Source: Cyanoderma ruficeps
Taxonomy: Eukaryota; Chordata; Aves; Passeriformes; Timaliidae
NCBI GenBank assembly: GCA_008694505.1
Contig: VZDJ01000033.1
Span: forward strand, 2,870,100 to 2,934,099
Length of the DNA: 64,000 nt
Reading direction: 5' to 3'
Positions within the stretch are counted from its first letter, which is position 1. Each line of letters starts with the position of its first letter. The notes beneath the pieces were generated by a model. That model ran no database searches, was not told the origin of the DNA, and saw only the letters and a program-made list of their open reading frames with translations. Position numbers and translations under genes: made by a program. Positions 37,601 through 50,763 of this stretch are shown here, piece after piece.

Positions 37601-38180
37601 TTCTTACAATCTGTGAAAAACTCTCTCAGAGAGGTATCAGGTCACTGCTTGATTGATGCAAATTGTGTTAATCTCGCTCTGCAAAATTGCTGCAGCATCT
37701 TCAGAAGGTGCATTATCGTCAGTGATTACAGAAACTCTGTTTTGGTGCCTTCTGGGTTTCAAGTACCGACTGACAAGACCATGCAGGTAAATATTAATCA
37801 GCAGAAAGCAACTGCTGCTGAAGTGCTCTTGACTTAGGATGTAGATAACAACTGAGGTGACAAACCTGCTGTTTACTGAAAATTAGAATTGTGCATGTTT
37901 ATAGAAGTGTCGGAGACAACTTCATAATAACACTGCCTCGAAATGGAGCTTATATTTGTTTCAACTTTCAGAAGTCAGCTCAGGAACTTCAGGTGGCACA
38001 TGAAGGGGAAGTATGAACAAAGACAATAAACTGAGACCTTCTAAAGGGACCTGCAGGATGACCTCATATAACTGCATCGTGATTTTTAAGCCCCACCTTC
38101 AACTGAAAGTTGCCCATCACTAATGAAATCAATATTATTAAGTTTGGTTCACCTTACCTCAAAATTTGTCCCTGCTTTGC
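31691..38180. other. Unique non-coding sequence
   Basis: Several kilobases of single-copy DNA with a purine-rich A/G tract near 33895-33958. No repeats or genes are recognised. The short frames lack domain features. Confidence 0.5.
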
Positions 38181-38560
38181 AAAACAAGATATGACAAATT
38201 CACCGATCTGCGTAATAAGTGAATAATTAGCTAATTAGCATGAAAGCAGATATCCAGTGATGTATACTGGTACATTCATTAGCAGCATTTCCTGATACAA
38301 GTGACTGAAAGAAATCCCAGTTTGACAAACAAAATAGAAACAATCTTTTCCCTTTCAAGTGACTGAACACAAACAGATTTCAGAAAAAAAAAATCAGCAG
38401 TGATTAACCTAAAACAAAATGCCTGTTCAAAAAGACCGGCTGAAACACATGATGATGAGGAATTTAATTTCCTGAAATTTATAGGTTCTTGTAAAACCTA
38501 TAGATGCACATCATGAATTAGATTAACTTTATTTTAAAGTGATATTGTGCAGAACGAAGG
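38181..38560. promoter_or_regulatory. Candidate conserved non-coding block with hairpin
   Basis: Dense in homeodomain-type TAAT/ATTA cores (for example GCTAATTAGC near 38229-38240). It contains a compact hairpin at 38477-38505: an 11-bp stem with one wobble pair (ATTTATAGGTT paired with AACCTATAGAT) around a 7-nt loop. This resembles vertebrate conserved non-coding elements in texture, but conservation cannot be tested here. The stem is too short for a typical microRNA precursor. Confidence 0.2.
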
Positions 38561-41500
38561 AGCTGTAGTTCTTTAACATCTTTTGGGCTTGCTGCTTAGT
38601 ATTAAACAGGTTTTATGGGCAGAAAAAAGAGCCCACTAATTTAATGTCTAGTCACTCACCTTGTCTTTGGTGAGTGTTTAATATAAAGTGTATTAGTAGC
38701 ATTATTAAAAACATCAAATGATAAAGAAGTGGACTCCCATGTTTTAATTTCCCTTTCTAGCTGCAAATTATGGCAGCAACCAGTTGGCTGGCTTCTCATT
38801 AGCTAAAATCTTCTGTTTCTCATACCTGCTCCCCCAGGAAGTGTACTGCCTAAATTCCTGGTTTATCCTCTCCCCACGAGGGTTGATATTGTTTGTAAAA
38901 CATGCAAAGCACAATTTCCAAACAAGACAGTCCCACCACTCACCCTCTGTTCTGCAGGGACCACTATTGCAAGATTCTGTGAACTGCAACACAATTCTCT
39001 ACAAATGTACATTTCAGACATATCTTGTTCTGGTTTTCTTTGCTGAATCTTGCCCTGTATCCAGCCTAATGCATTTATTGGGCATGAGATGCAAACCTTA
39101 GACTGAACACCTGTAAAACCTTAATGGCACAGCTCAGAATACTGAAAGTTGGCAGCTTTTGTGGATTATGTATCACTTATCCTCTTAACTGGCATGGATT
39201 CTGTTCAGGCATGACAGGCCAGAAAAGCAGCTCGGATTCCAGGTGTCTGCAGTGACAGGCTGAACACTAGTGCCTGGCAATCCTGTGGATTGCTCTGTGC
39301 ATTCCTGATAAAATCAGCTGACACCTCTGCTGCTGATTTCAGTGAGATCAACATTTCATACTACGGGTAGCTAACGTGATGTCAGCTCTGGGAAGGGTCT
39401 CAGCTCTCATGTGGCTCAGCAAGTTGCTTTGATATATGGTCACCACAGCAGTTCCTCAGCTGGAGCCAGATGGATTAAGACTCGCTTTTCCTCGGGCCAA
39501 TTTGAGAGACTTTTTAACCAAGCACTGCTGCTGCTCTGAGCATGGGGCAGCCCAAGCAGAGCTAAGAAAGGCTGCAGCCTTAAGGCTGCCAACACACCTG
39601 CACATCCCCCAGTTTTTCTGTGCCCTGCAGGACTACATATTTTTGGAAAGGTGGACCAGTGTAAGATTGATACAATAGGTGGATTCCATATCCCTGTCAC
39701 TCATGCAAAATCCTCTAAAATCTGTATTGCAATTCCTACATTGGAATGCATTTTGTGCTTGGCACCTTTAAAGCACAAACAAAGCCAAGCTTTGGGAATT
39801 TTTCAAGCTGGAAAGATGAGACAATGGGCGAACAAGGAGAGTGACAGCGAAAGGCAACGGCATTTGTCAAGGTCACTGAATTCCTCAATGCAAATGCTGA
39901 AAGAAAACAGAAATTATGTCTGGTCCTCCTGACACTGATCTTCAGGCTAGTTCAGAGCCATTCAATATTCCACTGAAAGCATCATACTGGGGAGGCCACT
40001 CCTTCAATTTCCTAACTTCAGGAATTTAAGAAATATTACCCTTTATGTACAAAATCCTGCAAGATAATTCTCCAAGGTTTAAAAAAAATCCTCTAAGAGG
40101 GAAAATTGTAAAGATCTATCACAGCAGAAAACCTTGTCAGATTAATGAGATAGCTCTGTAATACAGTCAGGGATTTCAGCTGGATCACACTAATTGCCAT
40201 TAAATGAAATCATCAGCCTGCTCTCTACTCCAGACTGTGTGGCAAGCCTGACAATGAATATATTCCCATTGAGGAAAGCAAATGACAATATAAGGACAGA
40301 ATGGAACAGAGTAATTTCCATTGCAAAAACTATTTCCCAGCCTATGAAATCACTAACTCTGTACTAAACAGAGATTTTTACGAAGTGCAGTGTGTGCTCA
40401 TTTATATTGGCCTTCCAGGAATTTTCAGTGCATACAGATTTGTTACCAAGAGATTTATGTTATCTCAACACAACAGCAGCACAGACCCATATTTGGGATG
40501 ATATTTGGGTTAAGATCCATATTATTTTAGGATTATTTGTAATTTTATATTTACTTAGATGTACCAAATATTAAGTGGAATTTCATGGAGAAAAGATTCA
40601 ACATTTGGACAGAATATGCAATATTTGACATCACAGTAAACTGCATGTTAGAGATGCAAGTTTTTGCAACAATATTGCTCACCTTTCCAGCCCACATACT
40701 TCTTTGCATTCTCATTCAGCATTTGGTGAGGCATTGAGGCTAACTGAAGGTACAGTGAAATCCTCAGCAATGACAAATGAGGACAGTCTTGTAACCAGAG
40801 AGCAAATCAGGGTCTAAATTGGGGGCAAGTCAAATGAGGACTATGCAGATTTGTCTTAAGAACTTTCTTAACAGGTTTCAAATCAGATGTGACTTGTCAT
40901 TGCCACTGATTGATTTTGGCACATGGCAGCTGACAGCAAGTCACATCAACCCAGATTTTCAGAACCTGACTATCCAAAAGGAACCTGAGGCAGAGACTTC
41001 TGTGCTCCATCTACAATTCCCAAAATCACATACTAGTAGAATACTTTGTACTCCAAATGCCAAATTGTACTTTTGTATCTTTTTAGAAAAGTTCAGATCC
41101 AATCAGATCCCACAGGCCAGATGTATCTCCATGCCAGTTTTTAGAAACCCAGTGAACTTCTAACACTAATTAGATCAGCAGATTTGGCATAAATGTTGCA
41201 GCATATAAAATATTTTACTTTACTGAACAACAAGAAAAAAAAAGATATCTCAAAACTTTTTTATAAAATATGTGTTACAGCAGTCAGAGACATTTCCTCT
41301 GCTTCTAAAGAACCAGATCATGAATTGAAGACAATTGAACTGCGCCTGGAGTAAAATAGAGATTCCCTGGACAAAATGTACACCTGATTCTCCACCATTA
41401 CTGGACAATATAATTTTCTCACTTGAGCAACCTACAGTTTCCAGAGATAGAGAATGGACTGAGGCTTGGAGCAGCTGAACTGACTAATGGAGACATCATC

Positions 41501-43443
41501 AGTTTATTATTCTTTGATTATTTGTGCCCATTTTTAGTGTCCTGCCATTTGTACCTAGCACAAACAAGAAAGAACCAATCTGCTTTAAAAGGAGATGCTT
41601 AGCATGTCCAGATATCTGAAAATACTCTGTTCTTATCATATTGATAATCTAAATATTCTCTTAAAAGGAATACATACAGAATCTCCAAAGCTCGTGAGAA
41701 TGATGGAACCTGCTTCCTCCATTGTGGGTTCTCTAAAGCACTCCCTTGGTCCAGACAATATTTCATCACCTCCAGCAGGAGGGTCAGTAAGCCAGCTCAC
41801 CTGGAGAGCTCAGCTAACAAGCATGCTACCTCTACTAAGAGGCAACTTCCCAATCATTTGTGTAGTAATCCTGTTATTCCATAAAAAGCATACCTAGAGA
41901 AAACAGCACTGCAGTGATTTTAAATCCGTGGTCTTTGGTGTGCTAAAAGCTTTAATGGCAGACAGTGCTGAAAGATTTGAAGAAATTACAAAGGCTTTGG
42001 GTTGCAGTTTACTGTTCCATATTTCAGACTTGACAGTCTGGAGAGATAAGAAAGCAGAAAAGAAGGTAAATGTGAACAGAAAGCTCAGAGAAAACTTAAC
42101 TTCCATCTTTCTTTCAAAGAGACTAACACCCAACAAGAAGCAAAGTTAAATGCCCTCTCCCAAAAGAAGAATCTGTATCTTGCTGCAGGCAAATAGTCAG
42201 TGGGAATGGGATAATTTAGAAGATTAGGGATTGCTTGGCTTTAAGGCTCTCTGTGCCTTGTTAGTCTTCTCCTGTGTTGGTCTGCTCTGAACACAACCCT
42301 CATTCTGAGCCCTAGTGACAGAGTTGTTTGTTTCTTATATCCTCTTTTCTGCCCATTGTTCACCAACAGTCTCAGCATCAGCACCATACATAAACAATGT
42401 TACAGACTTGCCATTTCCCTTGAAATACATGAGCTGTAAGATTTCGTATACTTTTTAGCTGGTGGCAGTCAGTACAGTGGCTCATATGTAAACACAAAGA
42501 AACATTCCAAATTACAATCAGAAACTACATTGTTAATGCAAAACAAATGTAAACATCTTTAAGGGCAATTTGCTATTCACAATGCCGAGGGGCACCCGAA
42601 CAGTCAGAATATGCCAGTTACAAAATCATGAGCTCTTATTTTGATCTATTTGGACCATGAAATTCCTGATTTTAAATGAACAATTCCATGTTATCATGCT
42701 TCTAAAAAATTTAAAGGTCGATGATGTGGATCAAATGCTTTTAACAAAAAGGAAAAATAAAGCCCCTTCTGATATTTGGTAGTTCATCAGAAAATGTCAA
42801 GTGTTCCATGCAAATAAAAAAAATAAAATATAAAGACAGCTTCTGCCAGTCCCTAAGCCATTAAAATTTAAAGATAATGAAGCAGAGCAGGCTTTTGCCT
42901 TCCTTATTGATGTTCAATTTTGTTAAAACCTTTGTGTTGTCCTGGTTACTGCAACTGTAGGGTTCAATCTGGCTTCTTGCAGCTGTCCCCATTAAAATAT
43001 TAAAAAAAAAAATCCTTCCTGCTTCAATTTATAGCTTGTTCTAAGCTTAGTGAACTAAACTCATCAAGTCTTGTATCAGCTGACAAATTCCAGAGGTCTC
43101 ATTTTATATTGTCTTTAAGCCCAAGGTAGAAGCTTCATTTTTCCTCAGTTGTCGGATTTTCAGCCAGAAAAACCCATGTACCTCCTCTGTAGTCAGTATA
43201 GCTCAGCCTGCTCATCTCTGCCACCCGAAGTCTCCTCACTACACACACCAAAACCAGCAAAGGTCCTCACACCACCATTGACATGAGCTTAGGAAGGATA
43301 AGTTTAACAGTAATGAATGAGACAGGGGCCCAGACTGGCATGGAACCTGAATGGTTTATTCAAAGAAATGACCTCGTTCTATACACTTTTCAAGGCACAG
43401 TATTTCCTCACATGGTAGTTCTCACTATGTGACCTACCCCCAT
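38561..43443. other. Unique non-coding sequence
   Basis: Single-copy, AT-rich DNA. The 42480-42730 part is TAAT/ATGCAAA-rich, with an isolated CpG pair near 42585-42598. No gene is recognised. The 120 bp before 43444 contains TTTATT (minus-strand AATAAA) near 43356 and may be an older unclassified repeat. Confidence 0.45.
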
Positions 43444-44120
43444 TGTCTTGGTTTGGAAAGACAAGTGTCTGCTAAGGAAGGCAGGAGCCTCCTGTGAAAA
43501 TGTAAACCCCCACCCTCTAAATTATTATAATTTTGAAATTAAGGGGCTCCCAGGAAATGATATGGGAATAGGAATGACAGTTCTTTACTAAAAAAATTAA
43601 AAAAAAACCAGTACCAAAAAAAATAGTAGTACCAAAAAGAAAAAAAAAAAAGGCAACCAAAAAAGAAAGAAAACCCTGACAGAGTCAGAACACAGCCTGA
43701 CCCCCTGTTGGTCAGGGTGTTGGTGTCAGTCCAATCCAGTCCTCCTGCAGTGACAGATGTGGTTCTGTTGGAGCAGAGATGATCCTGTAGGAGGATGCAG
43801 TTTTCCTCTGAAGGTCCAGTGGTGGTGAGATGGGTCTGGCCTTCCTCTGGGAATCCAGTGCAAACAGGCTGCCCTGGTGTTCTGAATCCCAGGTTTTATC
43901 CAGGTAGGAATGCTGGGCTCCTCCCCCTGGGCGGAGCATCTCCCAGTGGGATGATGGAATTGTATCAGCCCTGCAGTGAGCCTGGATGGCCCATGAACAG
44001 CAGATCTCCCCTGGAGGGAGGATGGGTGGTGGAAGAGATAAAGAACACTGCCCCAGCTGGTTTAACAGATGGTAACAGAATACACACTGCTGGTTACATC
44101 TCGCATTGCAACCCAAGACA
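43444..44120 (-). mobile_element. Solo LTR-like element, family B copy 2
   Basis: A 677-bp copy of family B in reverse orientation. The plus strand begins TGTCTTGGTTTGG and ends CAACCCAAGACA, preserving canonical TG...CA ends. The 5-bp flanks CCCAT and AACAT agree at only three positions, so the duplication is decayed or was lost. A/T-rich runs at 43581-43672 correspond to the poly-T/poly-A part of B1 and B3. The open frame 43712-44125 minus is LTR sequence, not a host gene. Confidence 0.8.
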
Positions 44121-47006
44121 AACATCTTCCTAGGCCTGGGTCCAAACCACTTGCACCAAGAGCAGGTTTGTCTCCAAATGCCGGTGTTGGCCTCGGTACA
44201 GCCCAGAGCACACTGAGGGACACCGACAGCCAGGAGCCAAGGACAACACTTCCCAACCCCTCCACCAAGGAAAGGGATCTCCAGAGCTACTCTGGAGACT
44301 CATTGAGGAAGCTTTGGGTTTGATGTGCAGCAGAAAAGAGGGATTTGATCAGCCTGAGCTGAGCCCATTGTGCTGGCATTTCCATGTGCCATACATACAA
44401 AATAAATCCCTGTAAAATATATGTCAGTGACATTTGCAGTGCTCTGAGGTTTAAGTCACCAATTATTCAGCCAGTCCCTTGTTTATTGCCTCAATAATCT
44501 GTCCAGGAAAGGTGAAAGGCTAACCAATGAAAACACTGAATATTAAAAGATTAAAGTGCCTTAAAAGTTTATAGTTTTGCTACTGACTACACTGAGTATA
44601 TAAATGATGTTGTCTTATTCTCATGACAATGACAAGAAAGCAGGACAAAAACCTGCTCTTGTGGTAAAAACTCTACGGGAAATCAAGTGTTGCAAATTTA
44701 ACTCTTTCTGTTTGCAATCTGCAGGGTTTCACCTCTTGAGATATACCAAATGTCATATCCTGGGTGAGAGGATTCAATAGCCCCTGGTTAGAATTCAGAT
44801 GACTGATCTCCCCATTGATTGCACTTCTCATAGATGTAGTTTTAATTTTGAATATGTTATTGGATATCTGAATGCCATATTATCTATCCACTGTGGTTAA
44901 ATAGATACAGTGAATAATGCATTCCCATTTGACTCCCTTTGATCATTTCAGTTTTGTTTCAAAGCTGGCACGGAACAGCTGCTTAAGGTACAGAGCTGAA
45001 AAGACACTCGAAATCTAAATGATGGACACTTGATGAGGCACAAAGCCTGCAGGACGTGCTCCCTACAAGAACTAACAATGCTCAGGACTGCAGAATTTTT
45101 TTATTATTATTATTATTAATCACACATGTAGGAAAGTATATTGAAACTAATTATCTCAACTACTCCTTAGAAAAACAACCTTGAGATCTTATCTGCTGAG
45201 GACAGAAAAAATTGGTTACTTAATATAAGTCCTGTGGAACTTTAAAGCAAATGAAACAAATAGAGTGAAGTTTTGAAAGAATTTTGATTAGATTCAGTTG
45301 TACTTTTTCCTGTCAAAGAAATCAGAAACAAAATAAGTTCTAATAGAAACATAAGATCGTTACTTACAGTTTAATCATCTCCATTTAATTACATATTTAA
45401 GATGAAATATTTAACGACTATTTCATTCAGATTCCAAGAAGTAATATCATGTGCTCTTACCAATTTAGCAGAAAATGGTAAAAACCTGTAATCTCAGGCT
45501 TTGGTAATGTACTTGAGAGTCACTTAACAGTCTGACTACTCTAACCCTACACCATACCAATGTTAAAGGGATTACAGGTAATGAAAAGAAGTAAAGAATT
45601 AATTTTCAGTGAGAAATCCTACTGGAATGTGAGAGTTGTAATGACAAAGTGATGCTAATCAAGGTATATTATTCCATCTTAAAAGGTCAGCAGTTGAAAG
45701 ATGAATGAAAAGATGTGAATAAAATTCTGGCTAATTTTTCAAAGTACTTTGATTGTTAGTATGATAGGTCCAATTAAAGAGATTAATTTAAAAACCAAAA
45801 TATCTTATCTTAAATTGTATTTTAGTCCTTCTTCATATTTAACAATAGAGGACATAGAAGGAAATCCGTGCACTAGAGAGCTGCAAATTCATTCTAAAAG
45901 TAATACATTCCCTAAGAGTGAACAGCAGTTGAATGTATTGCCCCTAAGTGCTGCTAGAGGACCAGTAAGGTCACAGCAAAGAGGATCTGACAGATGTTTT
46001 TAGGTTACTATGCAGCAGTGCTGCAAAATATTGTGGCCACCCCTCGTGCCCACATTTTCAAAATAAATGTTTTAAATAAGTGAAAAGATTTCGGAGAAGA
46101 AAACTGCATTCAAAGGCTGGGTTGAAGTCTTTGGAGAGAAAAGTGATCTTAAAAAGATACGAGATAGATCAGCTTAGGGGAGAAAAAGATCTGCTGCTGA
46201 AGAACTCTTTAATTTGGTCAAAGGTGGCATAACAAGGAACTCTAGAAGGAAGTCACGCCTGACAAATGCAAACTCTGTTTCAACAGGGAGGGTAATTAAC
46301 TAGTAAAAACAGAAATAAAAAAGAACAAAAATCTGGAAACCATGAAGATTTGTGTCTTCATATCAGGAGTCTGGAAGCTGGGCAGAGACAGATTATACAG
46401 TGTCATCATGACTAGAAAACATAATATACAAAAAAGCTTCTTCTGATGTTCAAATCCATGGAAGAGAAATTTCATTTAGTGAAGAGAGGTTATACAAAGG
46501 ATCTTATAATTTTATGAATCACAGTATTTTGAAGAACAAGTGTGGATTACACACAACTGCATCACACCTGATGCACACCTGAGCAGAGGTAAACCTGGAC
46601 ATTTTCCTGTCAAACTGGTTTTCACTAGTTTAACACATTGCATTAAAGGAACAGTTTTCTCTCCTCTAAAAACAACCTCCACATCCTGAAATTGCTCAAG
46701 CAGAGAAAAACAAAGGATTAGGAAGTGCAGCTAATATAATTTGCATCCCAAAAGTCAGCCAGGCAGTCTCAGCTTCCTGATGAGCACTAACCTGCCCTTC
46801 CAGGTGGAGTGTCAGTCCAGCTGTCTGAGCCATCAGTCAAGGATGCAGGTAGAGAGGATTAAGCTTCTACTTCACCTTTTCTCCAGAAAAATGCTCCCAT
46901 GTGGGGCAGATGCTGCCATGTTGGGAGCCAAGAGAGAAAACCCTCACTTCAGCTGCTCAGCACCCACCATAAAAACCAGCTAGATGGGGTCTGCTGCTAC
47001 AGGCCT
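44121..47006. other. Unique non-coding sequence with a (TTA)n microsatellite
   Basis: The first 200 bp is relatively GC-rich and unclassified, the remainder AT-rich. A (TTA)n microsatellite occupies about 45100-45119. No gene is recognised. Confidence 0.5.
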
Positions 47007-47478
47007 TGATGCTTCTTTGGGCTGCCTGAAAACAGAGGCCAGACAAATAAAGGGATTGAAAAGCAGTTGTATTTATTCCACGGCCTTCAGGTATATTTAG
47101 GGCAGACAAAGCCCCCCAGGGGCTACATCCAAAAATGGGTAATGGGTCATGGGTCTTCACACTTTTATAAGTTTGGTCCATTTCCATATTGGGTGTTCAT
47201 CTTTCAATTCCATATTGCAGGTTAATCTTCCAGTTACAGCTTCAGCTAATGAAGTCATTTACCCCAAGTTTGGTCCCCCTAACTCACTTTTGTTTACATC
47301 TCTCAGGGCCTGAGGCAGTGAGGTATCCCTGATTCCCAGGTCCAGAGAGGAATTGTTGTGGCTGACCAAAATGGGAAAGCAGCAGCTCACACTGTATATG
47401 GAGTTTAGCGTTCTACACTAAAGAACTGCAGGATTACAAATATATGAAAAATATAAAAGCTAAAATCCTAAGGCATCA
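47007..47478 (-). mobile_element. Solo LTR, family A copy 3 (ERV class I-like), TATA retained
   Basis: A 472-bp reverse-orientation copy. On the minus strand it starts TGATGCCTTAGG and ends GCATCA. Unlike A1 and A2 it keeps a TATA box (TATAAAA, 47169-47163) and has AATAAA at 47077-47072. It is longer than its siblings partly because of a 26-bp tandem duplication (47184-47209 and 47210-47235). No matching 4-bp flank is visible (GCCT against TCAT). No internal retroviral region is present. Confidence 0.85.
47163..47169 (-). promoter_or_regulatory. TATA box of LTR A3
   Basis: TATAAAA on the minus strand. The same motif is kept in A4 (55027-55021) and has decayed in A1 and A2. Confidence 0.55.
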
Positions 47479-50009
47479 TCATTTCAAAGCTGATTCAGCC
47501 AAACATCAGACAAAGGTGTAAAATCCTGGACAGTGTAACCAAAATAAGGAGCTCCTGGTGTTGGGGGAAGGGGCTGCCAGGCCCTTGGGGCTCAGCCCAG
47601 CCCAGTCCTGCCCTGAGGGATGGCATCCCTTCGACACCATCCAGACCCACAGAGACAAACCAGCACCACAGCACAGCTTCCAGGTGCTGCCATGCCATTT
47701 TAAAGGATGTTCCAAAACATCTCCAAGAGGTCAGCATAAGGCTCATAGGGGCTCTGTCAGCTGTATGGAGTGTCACTGTCCCTGCCACACAGAGCCCACA
47801 TGCTCCAAGTGATTACAAGAGGTCCAGCATTCAAGAGCTACTGAAAAGGCTCAGTTGCACCAGCTTGGACTGAAGTTACCCCTCCAAACAGGAATATTTT
47901 ATCTTTGTGACATGCAGGACCACAGCCTTACCACTAACTGCGCTATTTTACTCAGCACAGAAATCCTCAAGTAATTAGACATTTGGAAAGCAGATTTAAA
48001 TTCTCAAACATTATAAAAAAACAGACATAGGTTCCAAAATTGGTTAAATGTGGCTATGTTAAATGCTGCAGTATCTTTAAATATTGATTGCATCATTATT
48101 TATGCCAAGGCATATCTGCAGAAGGCTGCGAATTTAGGAATACCCCACAAAGCTCTCCATCAGTCTGTCAGAGATCTGTAGCTGTCTCTCATGCTCTTCT
48201 TTAACATAAAAAGTAACACATCGTGTAAGGCACCCACTCGTCACTGGTTGTGCCTGACAGGAGGTCTCTGAGGAGTCCACACCAGCTGATGCAGTGATTG
48301 ACTGCAAGCTCCATGTGACACGGGGAGGATCCATATATAGATTCCCAGGGCAGCAGCTTCCTGCTTTGTCTAGAGGCATGAAGCTGCATAAAAGGCATTA
48401 AATGCACATGGCTGAACTGGAAGAGAAAAGCACAGGAATGATGCAGCTTTACAGTGTCTCAGAAGAAAGGTTTCAAGGGTAAAATCACAAGATCACAAGT
48501 TTTCCTATCAGCAGCACAGCAGTTGCTGCTAAAGGAACACTTGTTTTTGTACCCCGTGGTGTGGGGTGTGGTAGATGAGCACTCACCATCAGTGTGGTGA
48601 GCTGTGCCCCATGGGGAGCTGTCCCTTTCCATGCTGCACTGCATCACTTTAATCAGTGTCCTGCTGTCAGGCATACTAAAGCACCAGCTCCAGGCTTTCC
48701 CTGAGCTCTTCAACTCAAGTTATACTGTGCACACAACACAGGGAAGGGATATCCAGGTACAACCTGCAGCTGGTGTGATGGGAGTGAAGATAACCTGCAG
48801 TGGACAGCTCATCTCTGTAGTAGAAGGTGATTTACAAGTCAAGAAAGATATTAAGTTTTTCCTTACTAATGAAGAAAAAGCACAAGTTAACACAGGTCAG
48901 CTCTTGGCATGTTTAAGTGAATTTTAATTTTATTTTTCAATTTTATGATAATGCTGATTTAGGAATGCAAAGGGCTACTATGACATAGGCATAGAAAGGA
49001 TTGTTTGAAAACAATGGTGCAGAGTTAAGTACATGCAAGGTTGCAGTTAAGCAGATGCAAATCATTTTTGCTTGAACATCAAGACTATCCCCTGTTCATT
49101 TTAGAGTTACAGTTCCATAAATCAGTCAAGAGACCATCTGAGAAAATATAAATAACAATGGACTGGGGAAGAACCCCCGGAAGTCCAAAGTGTAAGTTCT
49201 GCTTCTATAAATCTTGCCCTTTTTTGCTCAAACTTTACCATTTTGTTCCCAATTTCCACTGGCTGGTTCAAATCAAAGCAAAAGCAGCTTCTGCCATTTT
49301 TCTGTCAACAGTTTAACCTTGAGACTAGAAGCTCTTAGAATGTGAGACTGAAAGCTCCCCTTTCCCAGCATCCTTCTGTGGTGAAATCAAGAGGCATTTG
49401 CAAGCCTGGAACACATCGTGGTGTTTTCCCTTCTGACAAATGGTTTCTCTCAATGATGTTCTGGCCTGAAAGATCACTATTACAGCACACTGTACAAGTG
49501 TCATCACTGTCAGACTAGAGGAAAAAGGTGAACTGGGAGGGAATCCCAAAGAGGTATTTTTCACAGTACTTTTACTATTCACCTGGAGTTAAATTTCTGA
49601 ATACTCCCAAAACCTGTCTACTTTACTGTTGGCTCATTAAGAATCTAAAACTCTTTACAGTCTTGTGTACTTCACAGCACAGTCACCTGACCCACAGCCA
49701 ACTTGACAGGAAAGTGAGCACCTGTAGTGGTCCCCAGGGTCATTCTGGGCAGCAGTCACCTACCATGACCATCCCACCTGGCAGCAGTGGCTGCTGCTCT
49801 GTTGGAAGTTCACCTTTAACCTGTCAGGCTGAAGAAGCGCTGAGCACTTCCCAGCTGTGAAGCCAGTGTGTGCCATACCCAGCCTTGGGAGCTGCTCCTC
49901 TGTCACCATGTAGCACAGGACACCGTGCTGCCCCTGAGCAGAGAGCAGATTCCAGGCTCGTGTGCTGCTTCTTGGCAAAACAGCCAAGTTCACACAAAGC
50001 CATGGGCTG
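47479..50009. other. Unique non-coding sequence
   Basis: GC-richer patches near 47540-47800 and 49690-50000 alternate with AT-rich DNA. The frame 48604-48927 plus (107 codons) has a hydrophobic start but no recognised domain. Nothing supports a gene. Confidence 0.5.
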
Positions 50010-50014
50010 CCATG

Positions 50015-50758
50015 GGTCTTGGGCTGCAAATGTAACCAAAAGTGTGTATTCTACTGACATCTATTGAAACTGGTTGGAGAGGTGTTTTTTCTTTATCTCC
50101 TCCATGACCCATCCTCATAACTCTGGTGGGGAGGGGGCAGATGTGTTCTGTTATTGGGCAGCTGTTAAAACCATCTGGGGCAGTGTTCTTTATCTCTTCC
50201 ACCACCCATCTCCACCACTCCAGGGGATATCTGCTGTTCATGGGCCATCCAGGCTCACTGCAGGGCTGATACAATTCCATCATCCCATTGGGACAGGCTC
50301 CACCCAGGGGGAGGAGCCCAGCATTCCTACCTGGACAAAACCTGGGATTCAGAACACCAGGACAGCCTGTTTGCACTGGATTCCCAGAGGAAGACCAGAC
50401 CCATCTCACCATCACTGCACCCTTCTACAGGATCATCTCTGCTCCAACAGAACCACATCTGTCACTGCAGGAGGACTTGATTGGACTGACACCAACACCC
50501 TGACCAACAGGGGGTCAGGTTGTGATCTGACTCTGTCAGGGTTTTTTTTTTCTTTTTTGTTTGTTTGCTTTTCTTGCGTTACTACATTTTTATTTTTAAT
50601 ATTTCTAGTAAAGAACTGTTATTCCTATTTCCATATCTTCTCCTGAAAGCCCCTTAATTTCAAAATTATAATAATTCAAAGGGAAGGGTTTTACATTCTG
50701 CATTTCAAGGGAGGCTCCTGCCTTCCTTAGCAGACACCTGTCTTTCTAAACCAAGACA
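50015..50758 (+). mobile_element. Solo LTR-like element, family B copy 3
   Basis: A 744-bp plus-orientation copy, closely similar to B1 and B2. It ends AACCAAGACA. The flanks share CCATG (50010-50014 and 50759-50763), and the match runs on to CCATGGGTC if the element is taken to begin at TCTTGGG. Relative to B1 and B2 it lacks 19 bp near 50412, exactly between two ACTG repeats. The 190-codon frame 50074-50646 is LTR sequence ending in the T-rich tract, not a host gene. Confidence 0.82.
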
Positions 50759-50763
50759 CCATG

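Noticed and set aside
38477..38505. MicroRNA precursor
   Set aside because: An 11-bp stem with a 7-nt loop is much shorter than a microRNA hairpin, and the flanks do not extend the pairing.
50074..50646. 190-codon open frame, the longest in the window
   Set aside because: It lies entirely inside LTR B3, and matching frames occur in B1 (23195-23661) and B2 (43712-44125). The product is low-information LTR translation ending in the T-rich tract.
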